Of a stretch of 64,000 bases of DNA, positions 34,292 to 42,557 are shown piece by piece; the first letter of the stretch is position 1, and every line of letters starts with the position of its first letter. The notes below the pieces were generated by a model, which was given only the letters and a program-made list of their open reading frames with translations, did not search any database and was not told where the DNA came from. A program made the translations under genes and the position numbers. The DNA comes from PWXP01 sp040772845 (lineage in GTDB: Bacteria; Planctomycetota; Planctomycetia; Pirellulales; Thermoguttaceae): the NCBI GenBank assembly GCA_040772845.1, contig JAXGXG010000001.1, positions 3,410,001 through 3,474,000 of the forward strand. The letters are read 5' to 3'.

Positions 34292-35500
34292 ATGCTGCTT
34301 CCGATTCTACTACTTGCGATGCTCGGTCACGTCCTGCTTTGGGTGGCAATCCTCAACCGCGCGCATGGGTTCAATCTGCCTCGGCGGATCGGCGATATAA
34401 TGTCCCTCCTCTGTTTGTTGCTCCTGCTTGGCATTCCCTTGCTCTTCGGTTTCTGGATTCATCGGGTCGGCTGGATGCCATTCCTGGAGACCTTCCGGAT
34501 GTGGCCCATTCCACGGCCCGGACCGATGCTCGCCATGCTCTACGTTGGGCTATGCGACGCTGCCGCCGTGATGGCCGTTGCCCGCTGGGTGTGGCGAACC
34601 ATGCTGACCCCACCGTCTGAGGTGGTTCGATCCCACCGCACCAGGACCCTGTCGCTGGCCGGGGCAGGTGAAGCCGTCACGTCAGAGGAACACGCCCACC
34701 ATTTCCTGGTCCACCTGCCGGGCAACGAGATGCTGCAACTCGACCTGAGCGAACGCGCGATCGACGTCCCCCGCCTGCCGCCTGCCCTGGATGGCCTTTC
34801 CATCGTTCACCTGTCCGACTTCCACTTCACCGGCCGTGTGGGAAAGGCCTACTTCCGCGAAGTGGTCCGGTTGGCCAATCAGGCCAAGCCGGACCTGATT
34901 GCGATTACCGGCGACCTGATTGACGACATGCGATGCCTCCAGTGGATCCCCGACACGTTCGGCCGCCTTTCCGCCCGATATGGTACGTACTTCATCCTTG
35001 GCAACCACGATACGTGGATCGACTCCCAACGGGTACGCGAGGCCATTGCCGCCGCCGGGCCTGTGGACCTTGGCGGGCGTTGGGTTGTGGTCGAAGTGCG
35101 CGGCGAGCAGGTTGTTTTGGCGGGTAATGAACTGCCGTGGATTCCCCCGGCGGCCGATCTGCGAGGCGCGCCGCCTCGCACCGAAGACGGCGGACCGCTG
35201 CGGATCGTCCTGTCGCATACCCCCGATCAACTCGCATGGGCGCAGGCCCAGGATGCCGACCTCATGCTGGCCGGGCACACGCACGGCGGGCAGATCCGAC
35301 TGCCATGGCTCGGCGCCCTGCTCACGCCGAGTCAGAAAGGCGTTCGCTACGCCTCCGGCATCTTCTACGCGCCGCCTACGGTCATGCACGTCACCCGCGG
35401 CATCTCCGGACAGTTCCCCATCCGCCTGAACTGCCCGCCCGAAATGGCCCACCTCGTCCTCCGATCCGCCGCCGACACCCCAACAGCCCCGCAGGCTTAA
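34292..35500 (+). CDS. Membrane-anchored metallophosphoesterase
   Basis: 402 residues from the ATG at 34292; the frame is open further upstream but overlaps oppA. Three or four N-terminal membrane helices (residues 1-25, 35-55, 70-95) precede the calcineurin-like phosphoesterase domain. The metal ligands appear in order: D and H in LSDFHFTG, D in ITGDLIDD, N-H in GNHDTW, H in LSHTPD, and the pair in AGHTHGGQ. Relatives are YaeI/YkuE-type phosphodiesterases. The stop overlaps that of the converging downstream gene. Confidence 0.9.
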   Translation: MLLPILLLAMLGHVLLWVAILNRAHGFNLPRRIGDIMSLLCLLLLLGIPLLFGFWIHRVGWMPFLETFRMWPIPRPGPMLAMLYVGLCDAAAVMAVARWVWRTMLTPPSEVVRSHRTRTLSLAGAGEAVTSEEHAHHFLVHLPGNEMLQLDLSERAIDVPRLPPALDGLSIVHLSDFHFTGRVGKAYFREVVRLANQAKPDLIAITGDLIDDMRCLQWIPDTFGRLSARYGTYFILGNHDTWIDSQRVREAIAAAGPVDLGGRWVVVEVRGEQVVLAGNELPWIPPAADLRGAPPRTEDGGPLRIVLSHTPDQLAWAQAQDADLMLAGHTHGGQIRLPWLGALLTPSQKGVRYASGIFYAPPTVMHVTRGISGQFPIRLNCPPEMAHLVLRSAADTPTAPQA

Positions 35501-36267
35501 GGCGCGACTTTCAAACCGGATGCCTCGTCGGGTACAACCGGCTGAACGCTGCCGGTACAGCCTTTGCCCTTCTCGTGGCCGCCGCGTGCGGCCAGAAGGC
35601 GCCCTTCCGGCAACTCGACTATTCCCAGTGAGCAATTGAACTCGTAGCGCCCTTGCATGGCGAAGTCAGGGTCGGTCACCAGCAAAATGGCCGGACTGCC
35701 GTAACAGCCGAACCACCACCGACCGTGGGCAAATGCGGCCGTCTGAATGCCCAGGTGCGTGTGGCCGCTTGCAATCGTGTGCTTCTTCACAAAGCGAAAT
35801 TCCCCGTCGTACTCGTACACGTAGTTCTCTTCGACCCCGTCCGGCAATCCGCCCACCACGAAGAAGTGCCCATCCCGGAAGCCCATTCCACCTGCCCCGT
35901 GAAACACCTCCTGCGTTTCGTGCCGGCCAAGTTCCTTGAGCGTCTGGGCATCGTAGACATACACCCAGGAGTCGGCGTTTCCTTCCGGGTGGTTGAACCG
36001 GCCAAGATTCACCGCGACATAGAGCTTCCCGTCGTGATGGCACAGGTCTCCATGATGATTGGCGACCGGTACCTGCTTGAGCACCTTTCCTGTAGCGTCC
36101 GTCTTCACCAGTTGCGTCGTGAACGACCAGTAGATCGCCTCGTCGTCCACGCAGACTCCCTGCAGGTGCCCCGGATACGCCCCCTCGCACCGCACCTTCT
36201 GGAACTCAGCCCCACACGCCGAACCGGCCAGCAGCGCAGTCACCACACAGAAAAACGCCGTCTTCAT
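35497..36267 (-). CDS. Secreted propeller-like hypothetical protein
   Basis: 256 residues from the ATG at 36267 (GGGGAGGAATGAG upstream). The signal peptide is MKTAFFCVVTALLAGSACG. The mature part has repeated strand patterns with aromatic and glycine residues (DDEAIYWSFTTQLVKTD, GKLYVAVNLGRFN, DSWVYVYDAQTLKELG, GHFFVVGGLPDG) as in six-bladed beta-propellers. No catalytic signature is visible. It is convergent with the metallophosphoesterase gene, sharing TTAA at the stops. Confidence 0.75.
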   Translation of the reverse strand: MKTAFFCVVTALLAGSACGAEFQKVRCEGAYPGHLQGVCVDDEAIYWSFTTQLVKTDATGKVLKQVPVANHHGDLCHHDGKLYVAVNLGRFNHPEGNADSWVYVYDAQTLKELGRHETQEVFHGAGGMGFRDGHFFVVGGLPDGVEENYVYEYDGEFRFVKKHTIASGHTHLGIQTAAFAHGRWWFGCYGSPAILLVTDPDFAMQGRYEFNCSLGIVELPEGRLLAARGGHEKGKGCTGSVQPVVPDEASGLKVAP

Positions 36268-36498
36268 CTCATTCCTCCCCAGGGTTGCAAGTTCATTTTC
36301 AGTCCCATACCTGGTACATCGCTCATCGTACGATTCTTTCATGGCCAATTTCGCGATCGCGCCAACATCACGGTTGCACTGTTCGCGTAATCCTGCAAGC
36401 AGGTCCTACGAGAGGTCTTCATTATGGAAGTCCGGAACTCCATTGTCAAGCAATTCGCCTTCTTCGTCCAAGGTGTCGCCATAGGATTCTCATCTGTT

Positions 36499-37784
36499 TC
36501 AGAAGTAGCGGAGCCATAGGTAGAAGGAAGAAAGGACAAGGCTCAGCACCATGTAGGGGAGGCCGTAGCGGGTGAACTGCCAGAAGCTGAGTTCGTACCG
36601 GTTGCGGCGAGCGATCTGGGCAATAACCACGTTGGCCGATGCGCCGACCAGCGAGCCGTTTCCGCCCAGGCGCGCGCCGAGTGCGAGTGCCCAGAACAGC
36701 GGCTGGGCGATGTGGGCTTCAATCTGATCCGGAACCGTCATCGACATCTCGGATGCGAATACCGGGATGATGCTCTTCACCAGCGGGATCATGGCCATGA
36801 CCAGCGGGATGTTGTCCACCACAGCCGAGGCAATCGCGCTGAACCAGAGTATCACGCTCACCGTCATCAGCAGATACCCGCTGCACAGGTGCAGTACCAG
36901 TTCGCCAAGCGATTCGAATACGCCGTTGACCTCCAGCGAGCCGATCAGCATGAACAACCCGATGAAGAACAGGACCGTATTCCATTCCACTTGAGCCAGG
37001 GCATGGTGGACGTCAACGCGGCACAGAAGAACCATCAGTACGGCGCCGCAAATTGCCACGATCCCCGCAAGCGCCCGCAGAAGAATCCGGCGAGGACCAG
37101 CCCGAAGACGAACAGTCCTCTTTTCAGCCGAACCGGATCGACGATGGCCCGTTCCGGCTTCGACTTCAAAATGCAATCCCGCGCCGCTGCGGTGGTCTTG
37201 GCGGCGCGTCGCATCAGCAGGTATGTCACGACAAGCGAGACGAAAATGACAATCAGCACGATCGGCGCCAGGTTCAGCAGGAAGTCGTTGAAGCAGAGCG
37301 AAGTCTCCGAACCAATCAGGATGTTCGGCGGGTCCCCGACCAGGGTGGCCGTGCCGCCGATGTTCGAGAAGACGGCCTCCAGGATCAGGATCGGGACGGC
37401 GCTGATATCCAGAATCTGCGCCAGCAGGATGGTGATCGGCGCAATCAGAATCACGGTCGTCACGTTGTCGAGAAAGGCCGACAGGAAGGCCGTAGCCAGC
37501 AGGAGCATGATGATGATCGGCAGCCCTTCCCCCTTGCCGACCCGCGCCAGCTTGATGGCAACCCATTCGAACAACCCGGCCGAGGAGAGCACGGATACAA
37601 TCACCATCATGCCGATCAGCAGGAAGATGACGTTCAGATCGATCAGATGCAACACTTCCTCGTACGGAATGTAATGCAGCATGATGACGGCGCCTGCGCC
37701 CAAAATGGCGGCAATTGTCTTGTCGACCTTTTCGGACGCAATCGCGACATAGGTGATCAGGAATATCAGAATCGGAACAAGCAC
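36499..37784 (-). pseudogene. ArsB/NhaD-superfamily ion transporter, interrupted by a frameshift
   Basis: Two overlapping frames together give a full-length transporter of about 428 residues. The first (37784 downwards) carries six helices and the motif SNIGGTATLVGDPPNILIGS, typical of the ArsB/NhaD/SLC13 group, up to VFGLVLAGFF. The second continues LRALAGIVAICGAVLMVLLC through ARLGGNGSLVGASANVVIAQ to the end. Homology switches frame at about 37079-37083. Adding one base there (TTC-CTG instead of TTC-TG) would restore a single frame. It could be a real inactivation or a sequencing error. Substrate unknown. Confidence 0.85.
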
Positions 37785-37798
37785 GGCAAGCTCTCCCG

Positions 37799-37948
37799 CT
37801 AAAAGTTGATGACGTTGTTCAGGACCGTCGACCGGTTAATACTGCCGATCCAGCATCCGGCGGCGTCGATGACGTACACCTGCGGATAGTACTTTACGGC
37901 CAGGTCGAAAACCAGTTCTTCGTCGAGCGTTATCTGTACCGTCTGCAT
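37799..37948 (-). CDS. Small 49-residue protein resembling half a CBS domain
   Basis: ATG at 37948, stop at 37799, 14 bp before the transporter start. The sequence MQTVQITLDEELVFDLAVKY followed by VYVIDAAGCWIGSINRSTVL looks like the second half of a CBS domain (V-x-V-D-x-x-G-x-x-x-G-x-[IV]-[ST]-R). CBS pairs regulate many transporters by binding adenosyl ligands. It might be a separate small subunit or a remnant of a larger regulatory gene. GTTGCGCC precedes the ATG, not a clear ribosome site. Confidence 0.5.
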   Translation of the reverse strand: MQTVQITLDEELVFDLAVKYYPQVYVIDAAGCWIGSINRSTVLNNVINF

Positions 37949-38117
37949 GGCGCAACTCCAGCATTTGAACATCCGAAGCCATTTTGCTGCACATTGCCAC
38001 TTGGGTCAACAGAGCTTCCCAGACGACCACCGCTGCGGGCCGGGCAAGCCGACACGGGGGCGTCCGAGACTTGTGGCCAACACCGAGGGGCACTTGGCCC
38101 AACGTCTTCGCTGGCCG

Positions 38118-38471
38118 TCAAGACTTGGAACTAGGGGGTTCGACGATCCATTTGGGAAGTGGGATCGGCAAGAGCTGGGCTGCCAGCATGAGTGTACCGA
38201 AGGTAATGACCAGGGAGGGTATTTCCGTATCGATGTCCATGCGTCCGGTTTGCCGGAGGATGGAGAAGACGGTGGCGGCGATCAGGAACGGTCCGATAAC
38301 GGCCGTCACCTTATCGAAACTGCCTGCCAGGATCAACACGCCCGTTGCACCCAGTCCGATCGTCCAAATCCAATTGACGCCGGGGACGACATTGTGCGTT
38401 GTGAGAAGCCAACCGATCCCCACGGCGATGATTAGAATCGGCGCGGCGAGGGTCTTTCTATTGCCGGTCAT
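38118..38471 (-). CDS. Small four-helix membrane protein
   Basis: 117 residues with four hydrophobic helices (PILIIAVGIGWLLTTHN, WIWTIGLGATGVLILAGSFD, VIGPFLIAATVFSIL, LVITFGTLMLAAQLL). The pattern resembles the LiaI/LiaF-type transmembrane module (DUF5668), but that link is tentative. It ends in a short hydrophilic tail. It may be coupled to a tiny frame upstream that ends with an ATGA overlap. Confidence 0.75.
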   Translation of the reverse strand: MTGNRKTLAAPILIIAVGIGWLLTTHNVVPGVNWIWTIGLGATGVLILAGSFDKVTAVIGPFLIAATVFSILRQTGRMDIDTEIPSLVITFGTLMLAAQLLPIPLPKWIVEPPSSKS

Positions 38472-38650
38472 TCGTCGTTCTCCTGCCTGGACGGGGCCCT
38501 GATACTACAGAAATAACATGAACTCCACACAGATGAGGCGTCGCGTTTCGGCGGATATAACGACCTGATGAAGCGCTTGCTCCCAGCATGGCGGATGGTG
38601 AAAAGGGGATGGGGAATCGGCCGTGAGTTGTCTGTGGCAACTCCCGCCAT
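38468..38650 (-). CDS. Possible 60-residue small protein, low confidence
   Basis: ATG at 38650 with AAGGAG 6 bp upstream, and a stop that overlaps the next ATG (ATGA). Those translation signals are good. The protein itself (MAGVATDNSRPIPHPLFTIR onwards) has no recognisable motif and an unremarkable composition, so it could be chance or a leader peptide for the membrane-protein gene. Confidence 0.3.
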   Translation of the reverse strand: MAGVATDNSRPIPHPLFTIRHAGSKRFIRSLYPPKRDASSVWSSCYFCSIRAPSRQENDE

Positions 38651-38727
38651 GAGAACTCCTTCTATACCGAAGGTGTAACTCCGGGCGCAGAAATAAGGCC
38701 CTCTGCCAGAAGTCTGAAGGGCTGGCT

Positions 38728-38937
38728 CTAGCCTTCGCTCCCATCTCGCCGGATCAACAGAAGACCCGCTATGCCCGTGCATGCAGCCACAAACGCCAGA
38801 GCAGCGACGGCAACCCCTCCGAAATTCACAGAATCACTCGCTCGCGCGGGTGCTGTCGCTATCGCATTCGTCACAACGGCCAGAATGACAGATAGGGCAC
38901 TTACCCCCAGCAAGATGAAGCCGCAGGTTCGTTTCAT
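38728..38937 (-). CDS. Small two-helix membrane protein
   Basis: 69 residues, MKRTCGFILLGVSALSVILA with a first helix, then a GGVAVAALAFVAACTGIAGL second helix and a charged end (LIRRDGSEG). The ATG overlaps the stop of the GH123-like gene (ATGA), so it is translated with it. Function unknown; possibly an accessory of the glycan-degradation unit. Confidence 0.6.
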   Translation of the reverse strand: MKRTCGFILLGVSALSVILAVVTNAIATAPARASDSVNFGGVAVAALAFVAACTGIAGLLLIRRDGSEG

Positions 38938-41333
38938 TGGACTTGTCCCTGTGCCTGCATCTTCTCGATCTGCCGGGCGATTGCGTCACGCTGCTTCGAT
39001 ATCACCTTGGAATCGCGGGTGAACTCGGTGAGGCTGGTGGTGACGGGCAGGCAGGCGGTGCGGGCCTGATCGATGTCGCCGGTTGCTTCAGCGAGCAGGT
39101 AGAGGTAGTCGTGGTCTTCGATGCCGTCACGGATGTTGGCAAGACGGATGGAGCCGATCGGGCCGCGCGGGCCGGGGTAGAGCAGTACGCCGTCGCCGTG
39201 CAGGCGTGGGTGATTGCCGCCGCTTGTGATGCTCCAGCGCAGTTGCGGGCCGTCGGTCTCCGGGTCGATGACGTAGTCGTTATGGAGCCGTGGCCAGTAG
39301 TTCAATGCCCAGTACAGCAGCCCGTCCATCTTCTGATGATATGCCTGCCACCAGAGCACCCGCGCTTCGACCAGCGGATCGTCCGCCAGCCAGTTGGCAT
39401 ACGGGTAGCGCGGGCCAAGGCACACGTAGGCCCACACTTGCAGGCCTGCGGCGCGGCAGGCTTCGGCCTGATCGAAGTTGTACTTAGGCGTCAACGGGCA
39501 GTTCCAGTCGATGTTCAGGTCTTTCATCACCGCTGGATCCTGCGGGACGTAGGCGGTGGTGAACGTCGGAAGGTCCCAACGCTGCTTGACCATGCCGAAG
39601 TATTCGCGCATAACGGGCCAGAAGTCCTTGCCGCGTTCGTCGAACGTGTAGATGTACGCCCCGTCGGCCAGGCCGCGGCGTTTCAACTCGGCAATGTACG
39701 GGTCGAGCCGCTCGATGAGCTTCGCTTTGAACTCGGGCGTGTAGGTCTCCAGATTGCTATAGCACGTCCACGGCCGCGAGCCGCGATGCTCGACCATGTT
39801 CAGCACGTTGAAGGCGTTCATGCCGTGCTCGCGGTAATGGGCCACATCGTCCAGGTCCGGCGGGTCGGTGCGGGAGATGTCGTCGGGGTTGAGCCGATGC
39901 TCAAGGACGAAGTCGCCGTAGGTCCGGCGCAGTTCCGGGCTGAGCGGCCGGCCGTAAATCCGCTCCAGGAAGCCGTCCATCAGGGCGAACGCCGTCTTGA
40001 TGCTCGGCCGCGTGGGCAGATCGAAGTCGTAGACCGTGGCCTCGACGGCAACCTGCGTGGCCGGCGCATGAACAGGCCGGATCGTGACCGCGCCTTCATA
40101 CCGACCGGCCGGTGTTCCGGCAGGTGCGTACAGCGTGAACCAAAGCGATTGCGTCGTTGCCTCGGGTACCTGGAACCGACTGACCGGCAGGAGCGGGTCG
40201 GGCCACCAGCCGGGAAGGGCTTCTTCGGGCAAATGCGGGTGATTGAACAGCTCGGCAATGTGAACGAATCCCACCTGCCGCCACTCGAGGCATTCGCGTG
40301 ACAGAACCGCGCCACTTGGCCCATGCAAGTCGCCCACTTCCACCGTACAGTCGCGCAGCCGGTTTCCAGGCGCGGCCCGCACGACCACCTGGAAGCTCTC
40401 GTACTCGCCGCGAGCCAACGCAATGGCTGCGGAAGACGATGCCGTTTCCGCAGGCAGCGAGTTGACCAGGACGCGGTTCATGCTGCTCTCGGTCCACGCC
40501 AGATAGCCCCGGCTCTCGCCCGATGGCGTGGTAGTCGTTGCTTCGTGACGCAACGTTTCGCCTCGCAGATCGTCGTTTGCCATCAAACGAATGGTGTAGT
40601 CGCCGCCCGGCTGCAACACGCCGTCTCCATCCCGGCCGTTCCAGGCGAGTGAGGCCGCCATGCCGCGACCTTCGGTCTCATGCAGGATGCGGTCGCCTTG
40701 CACGACCGACAGTCGCCATTGGGCAGGTAGAGATAGACGCGCGGAGTAGTCCAGGCTGTTGCCGCCGTACGCGCCGGGCAGGATTCGCTGGTGGTTTACC
40801 TGGAAGGGCGCCAGGCTCAGCGATACATCGTCGAACCATGCTCGGCCCGTGCATTGGCGGAACAGGATGAAGAACTGGATCTTCGCCACCGGCTTCGCCG
40901 GCGTGAAGACGTGCTCCACTTGCTGCCAGTCGTGAGTGCCGAGGCGGAAGTCGGCCCGCTCGCCCCACAGATTAGTTCCGTCCTCGTACCAGCAGTCGAG
41001 ATAGAGGCAGAAATCGGCCCCTCGCGCTTCCTCGGCCTTGCTTCGGCCCGATATCTTTAGCGGGTGCCGCACGGGCGGATCGAACACCACCTCCTGCATG
41101 GCCCCGTAGTAGGCTTCCGGCGAAGCCGACTTGCACGCCATGACCGCAGACGCCGGCCTCGCCGCATCGCGAGTCATGTGATACCCACCGGCGACCGGCC
41201 GCCAGTGCTCGGCTTTGCCGTCGGCCATTTGCTCGAAATCGGCATTCTTCAGAAGATTCTCGCCCCGCGGTGGTGCGGCCAGGCACATAGCCGGCAGGAA
41301 TAGAAGAAGGCAAAGGGTGAATCGTGATGTCAT
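38934..41333 (-). CDS. Secreted glycoside hydrolase, GH123/DUF4091-like, with carbohydrate-binding domain
   Basis: 799 residues with a signal peptide (TLCLLLFLPAMCLA). Residues about 20-170 form a jelly-roll carbohydrate-binding domain (ENLLKNADFEQMADGKAEHW, FDDVSLSLAPF). A FlgD-like beta domain follows (WNGRDGDGVLQPGGDYTIRL). The C-terminal half matches the DUF4091/GH123 group: YIYTFDERGKDFWPVMREY with an acidic D-E pair like the catalytic pair of GH123, and RLANIRDGIEDHDYLYLL near the end. GH123 enzymes cleave N-acetylgalactosamine glycans; the actual substrate here is unknown. It is 22 bp downstream of the ancestral end of the 1316-residue gene. Confidence 0.85.
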   Translation of the reverse strand: MTSRFTLCLLLFLPAMCLAAPPRGENLLKNADFEQMADGKAEHWRPVAGGYHMTRDAARPASAVMACKSASPEAYYGAMQEVVFDPPVRHPLKISGRSKAEEARGADFCLYLDCWYEDGTNLWGERADFRLGTHDWQQVEHVFTPAKPVAKIQFFILFRQCTGRAWFDDVSLSLAPFQVNHQRILPGAYGGNSLDYSARLSLPAQWRLSVVQGDRILHETEGRGMAASLAWNGRDGDGVLQPGGDYTIRLMANDDLRGETLRHEATTTTPSGESRGYLAWTESSMNRVLVNSLPAETASSSAAIALARGEYESFQVVVRAAPGNRLRDCTVEVGDLHGPSGAVLSRECLEWRQVGFVHIAELFNHPHLPEEALPGWWPDPLLPVSRFQVPEATTQSLWFTLYAPAGTPAGRYEGAVTIRPVHAPATQVAVEATVYDFDLPTRPSIKTAFALMDGFLERIYGRPLSPELRRTYGDFVLEHRLNPDDISRTDPPDLDDVAHYREHGMNAFNVLNMVEHRGSRPWTCYSNLETYTPEFKAKLIERLDPYIAELKRRGLADGAYIYTFDERGKDFWPVMREYFGMVKQRWDLPTFTTAYVPQDPAVMKDLNIDWNCPLTPKYNFDQAEACRAAGLQVWAYVCLGPRYPYANWLADDPLVEARVLWWQAYHQKMDGLLYWALNYWPRLHNDYVIDPETDGPQLRWSITSGGNHPRLHGDGVLLYPGPRGPIGSIRLANIRDGIEDHDYLYLLAEATGDIDQARTACLPVTTSLTEFTRDSKVISKQRDAIARQIEKMQAQGQVQ

Positions 41334-41362
41334 GATGATGTCAGGAGGTTCAGGGTTAGTGA

Positions 41363-41489
41363 TACTCCGCCGCCGCGTCCTCCATCATGGCGACGTCGTC
41401 GAACCAGACGGCGCCGGCCGTGTTGCGCAGCAGGAGGTAGATGTTCACGTTGCGGATCGGTTTCTCGGGACGGATGACCAGTTCGCCCA
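41363..41489. repeat. 127 bp direct repeat, left copy (3' end of a glycan-protein gene)
   Basis: This is identical over 127 bp to 42559-42685, the 3' end of the 1316-residue gene. Read on the minus strand, the left copy runs through GAG-TAT-CAC-TAA to a natural-looking stop at 41356, 22 bp before the GH123-like start. Past 41489 the resemblance continues weakly (P-W-x-x-GEL), then is lost. Confidence 0.95.
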
Positions 41490-41505
41490 ATGGCCACGGG
41501 TATCG

Positions 41506-41544
41506 GGGGACATTCGACTTCTGGGCGAAAAGTAGAATGTCCCC
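41506..41544. repeat. Hairpin GGGGACATTC / GAATGTCCCC with T-tract
   Basis: GGGGACATTC (41506-41515) and GAATGTCCCC (41535-41544) form a perfect 10 bp inverted repeat, with further ACTT/AAGT pairing inside and TTTTT after the right arm. It lies in the inserted block, downstream of vapC. It may be a terminator or a member of a dispersed planctomycete palindrome family. Confidence 0.8.
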
Positions 41545-41667
41545 TTTTTGTCTCTGCTGCGAAAGGAACTTGAAGCCGTTTTAGTTGTCGTGTTGTGGTC
41601 CAAGAGTTCGTCAAGCTCGGGCTGCCGCATTATGCTGGAGGTGCGAGAACTTCACACCAACCGTTTT

Positions 41668-42087
41668 CTAGGCAAACGGATTGACCAACCGGATGCCTGC
41701 AATGGAGGTTGGCGCGCCCATGTCTTCGGTGTAAAGCGTTGTGACTGAAGCCGCTTTACATGCCCCTAGTAACATGCTGTCCCAGTGCGACAGGCTGAAT
41801 TGGCCGGTCAGTTCGAGCGCATGGTCGACCACCTGAGGCGTGGGCATCGTCAACGGGAATAACCCTCGGACTGTGGCAACATATCGTAGGACATTGTCCC
41901 GCGTGAGGATATCCTGGTCCTGCCAGTGACGCAATTGACGCATCAATTCACCCAGAACCTGCCATAGCAGGATTGTCGGCGTCGGATCAGAACTCAGTTG
42001 CCGGAGAAGGTGGCGAGCTTTGGCTTGCTTATGCGGTTCTCGACCGTCCAAGCGGTAGACGAGGACATTCGTATCAACGGAGTTCAT
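41668..42087 (-). CDS. vapC: PIN-domain ribonuclease toxin (VapC-like)
   Basis: 139 residues. The PIN acidic residues are seen in MNSVDTNVLVYRLDG (D5), WQVLGELMRQ (E), SLSHWDSMLLGACKAAS (D) and LYTEDMGAPT (D). Such toxins cleave RNA, often tRNA, when the antitoxin is lost. The start overlaps the antitoxin gene by 14 bp, the usual arrangement. The module sits in a block flanked by a long direct repeat, suggesting recent arrival. Confidence 0.9.
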   Translation of the reverse strand: MNSVDTNVLVYRLDGREPHKQAKARHLLRQLSSDPTPTILLWQVLGELMRQLRHWQDQDILTRDNVLRYVATVRGLFPLTMPTPQVVDHALELTGQFSLSHWDSMLLGACKAASVTTLYTEDMGAPTSIAGIRLVNPFA

Positions 42088-42298
42088 GGAGTTGGTCTCG
42101 CGTCAAACGGGGGCCGTTGGATATGATCGGAACCGTATCGCACAAGCGATCCAGATCGAGACACGCTTGCTCGTGCAAACCGGTCGGCTCCTCGGTAGAC
42201 TCCAGGCGTAACCTTACCCGTGTGCCTGCAGCGAGAGAAAGCTCCTGATCCGGTTTCAGGACTCCATCGGCAAAGAGGGCTGTGATAACCTGATTCAT
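42074..42298 (-). CDS. AF2212-like (DUF104-type) antitoxin
   Basis: 74 residues from the ATG at 42298 (AGGAGTGGATTGTC upstream). The N-terminal half MNQVITALFADGVLKPDQEL followed by AAGTRVRLRLE matches the short beta-strand module of AF2212/DUF104 antitoxins. The C-terminal half (LDRLCDTVPIISNGPRLTRD) is likely the toxin-binding tail. It precedes and overlaps the PIN toxin gene. Confidence 0.8.
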   Translation of the reverse strand: MNQVITALFADGVLKPDQELSLAAGTRVRLRLESTEEPTGLHEQACLDLDRLCDTVPIISNGPRLTRDQLHELR

Positions 42299-42557
42299 GA
42301 CAATCCACTCCTGTTTGACAACCCCATCCCGCATCACAGGATCGACAAATGTGCGTTGGTTACGTGACGTTTGTTGAAGCGTTCTTTTCCAAAGGGGCTT
42401 TCTTTAGTCTATACGAGGGATTTTGGAGCGTCAATGGCGCAAGCGGCAGTGCCATTCGTACCGCATACCTAATTCAAACGGCAAACTCGTCCGCCGTCAC
42501 AGGATGCCGTTCGTATTACGTCATACATTTCGTACAACCTTCCATTCGATCTCTGTG
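42299..42557. other. AT-richer filler between the antitoxin gene and the right repeat
   Basis: 259 bp within the inserted block, noticeably richer in A and T than the flanking genes. It probably contains the promoter of the vapBC module on the minus strand. No gene seen. Confidence 0.5.

Noticed and set aside
38937..40301. 454-codon plus-strand frame
   Set aside because: Antisense to the GH123-like gene.
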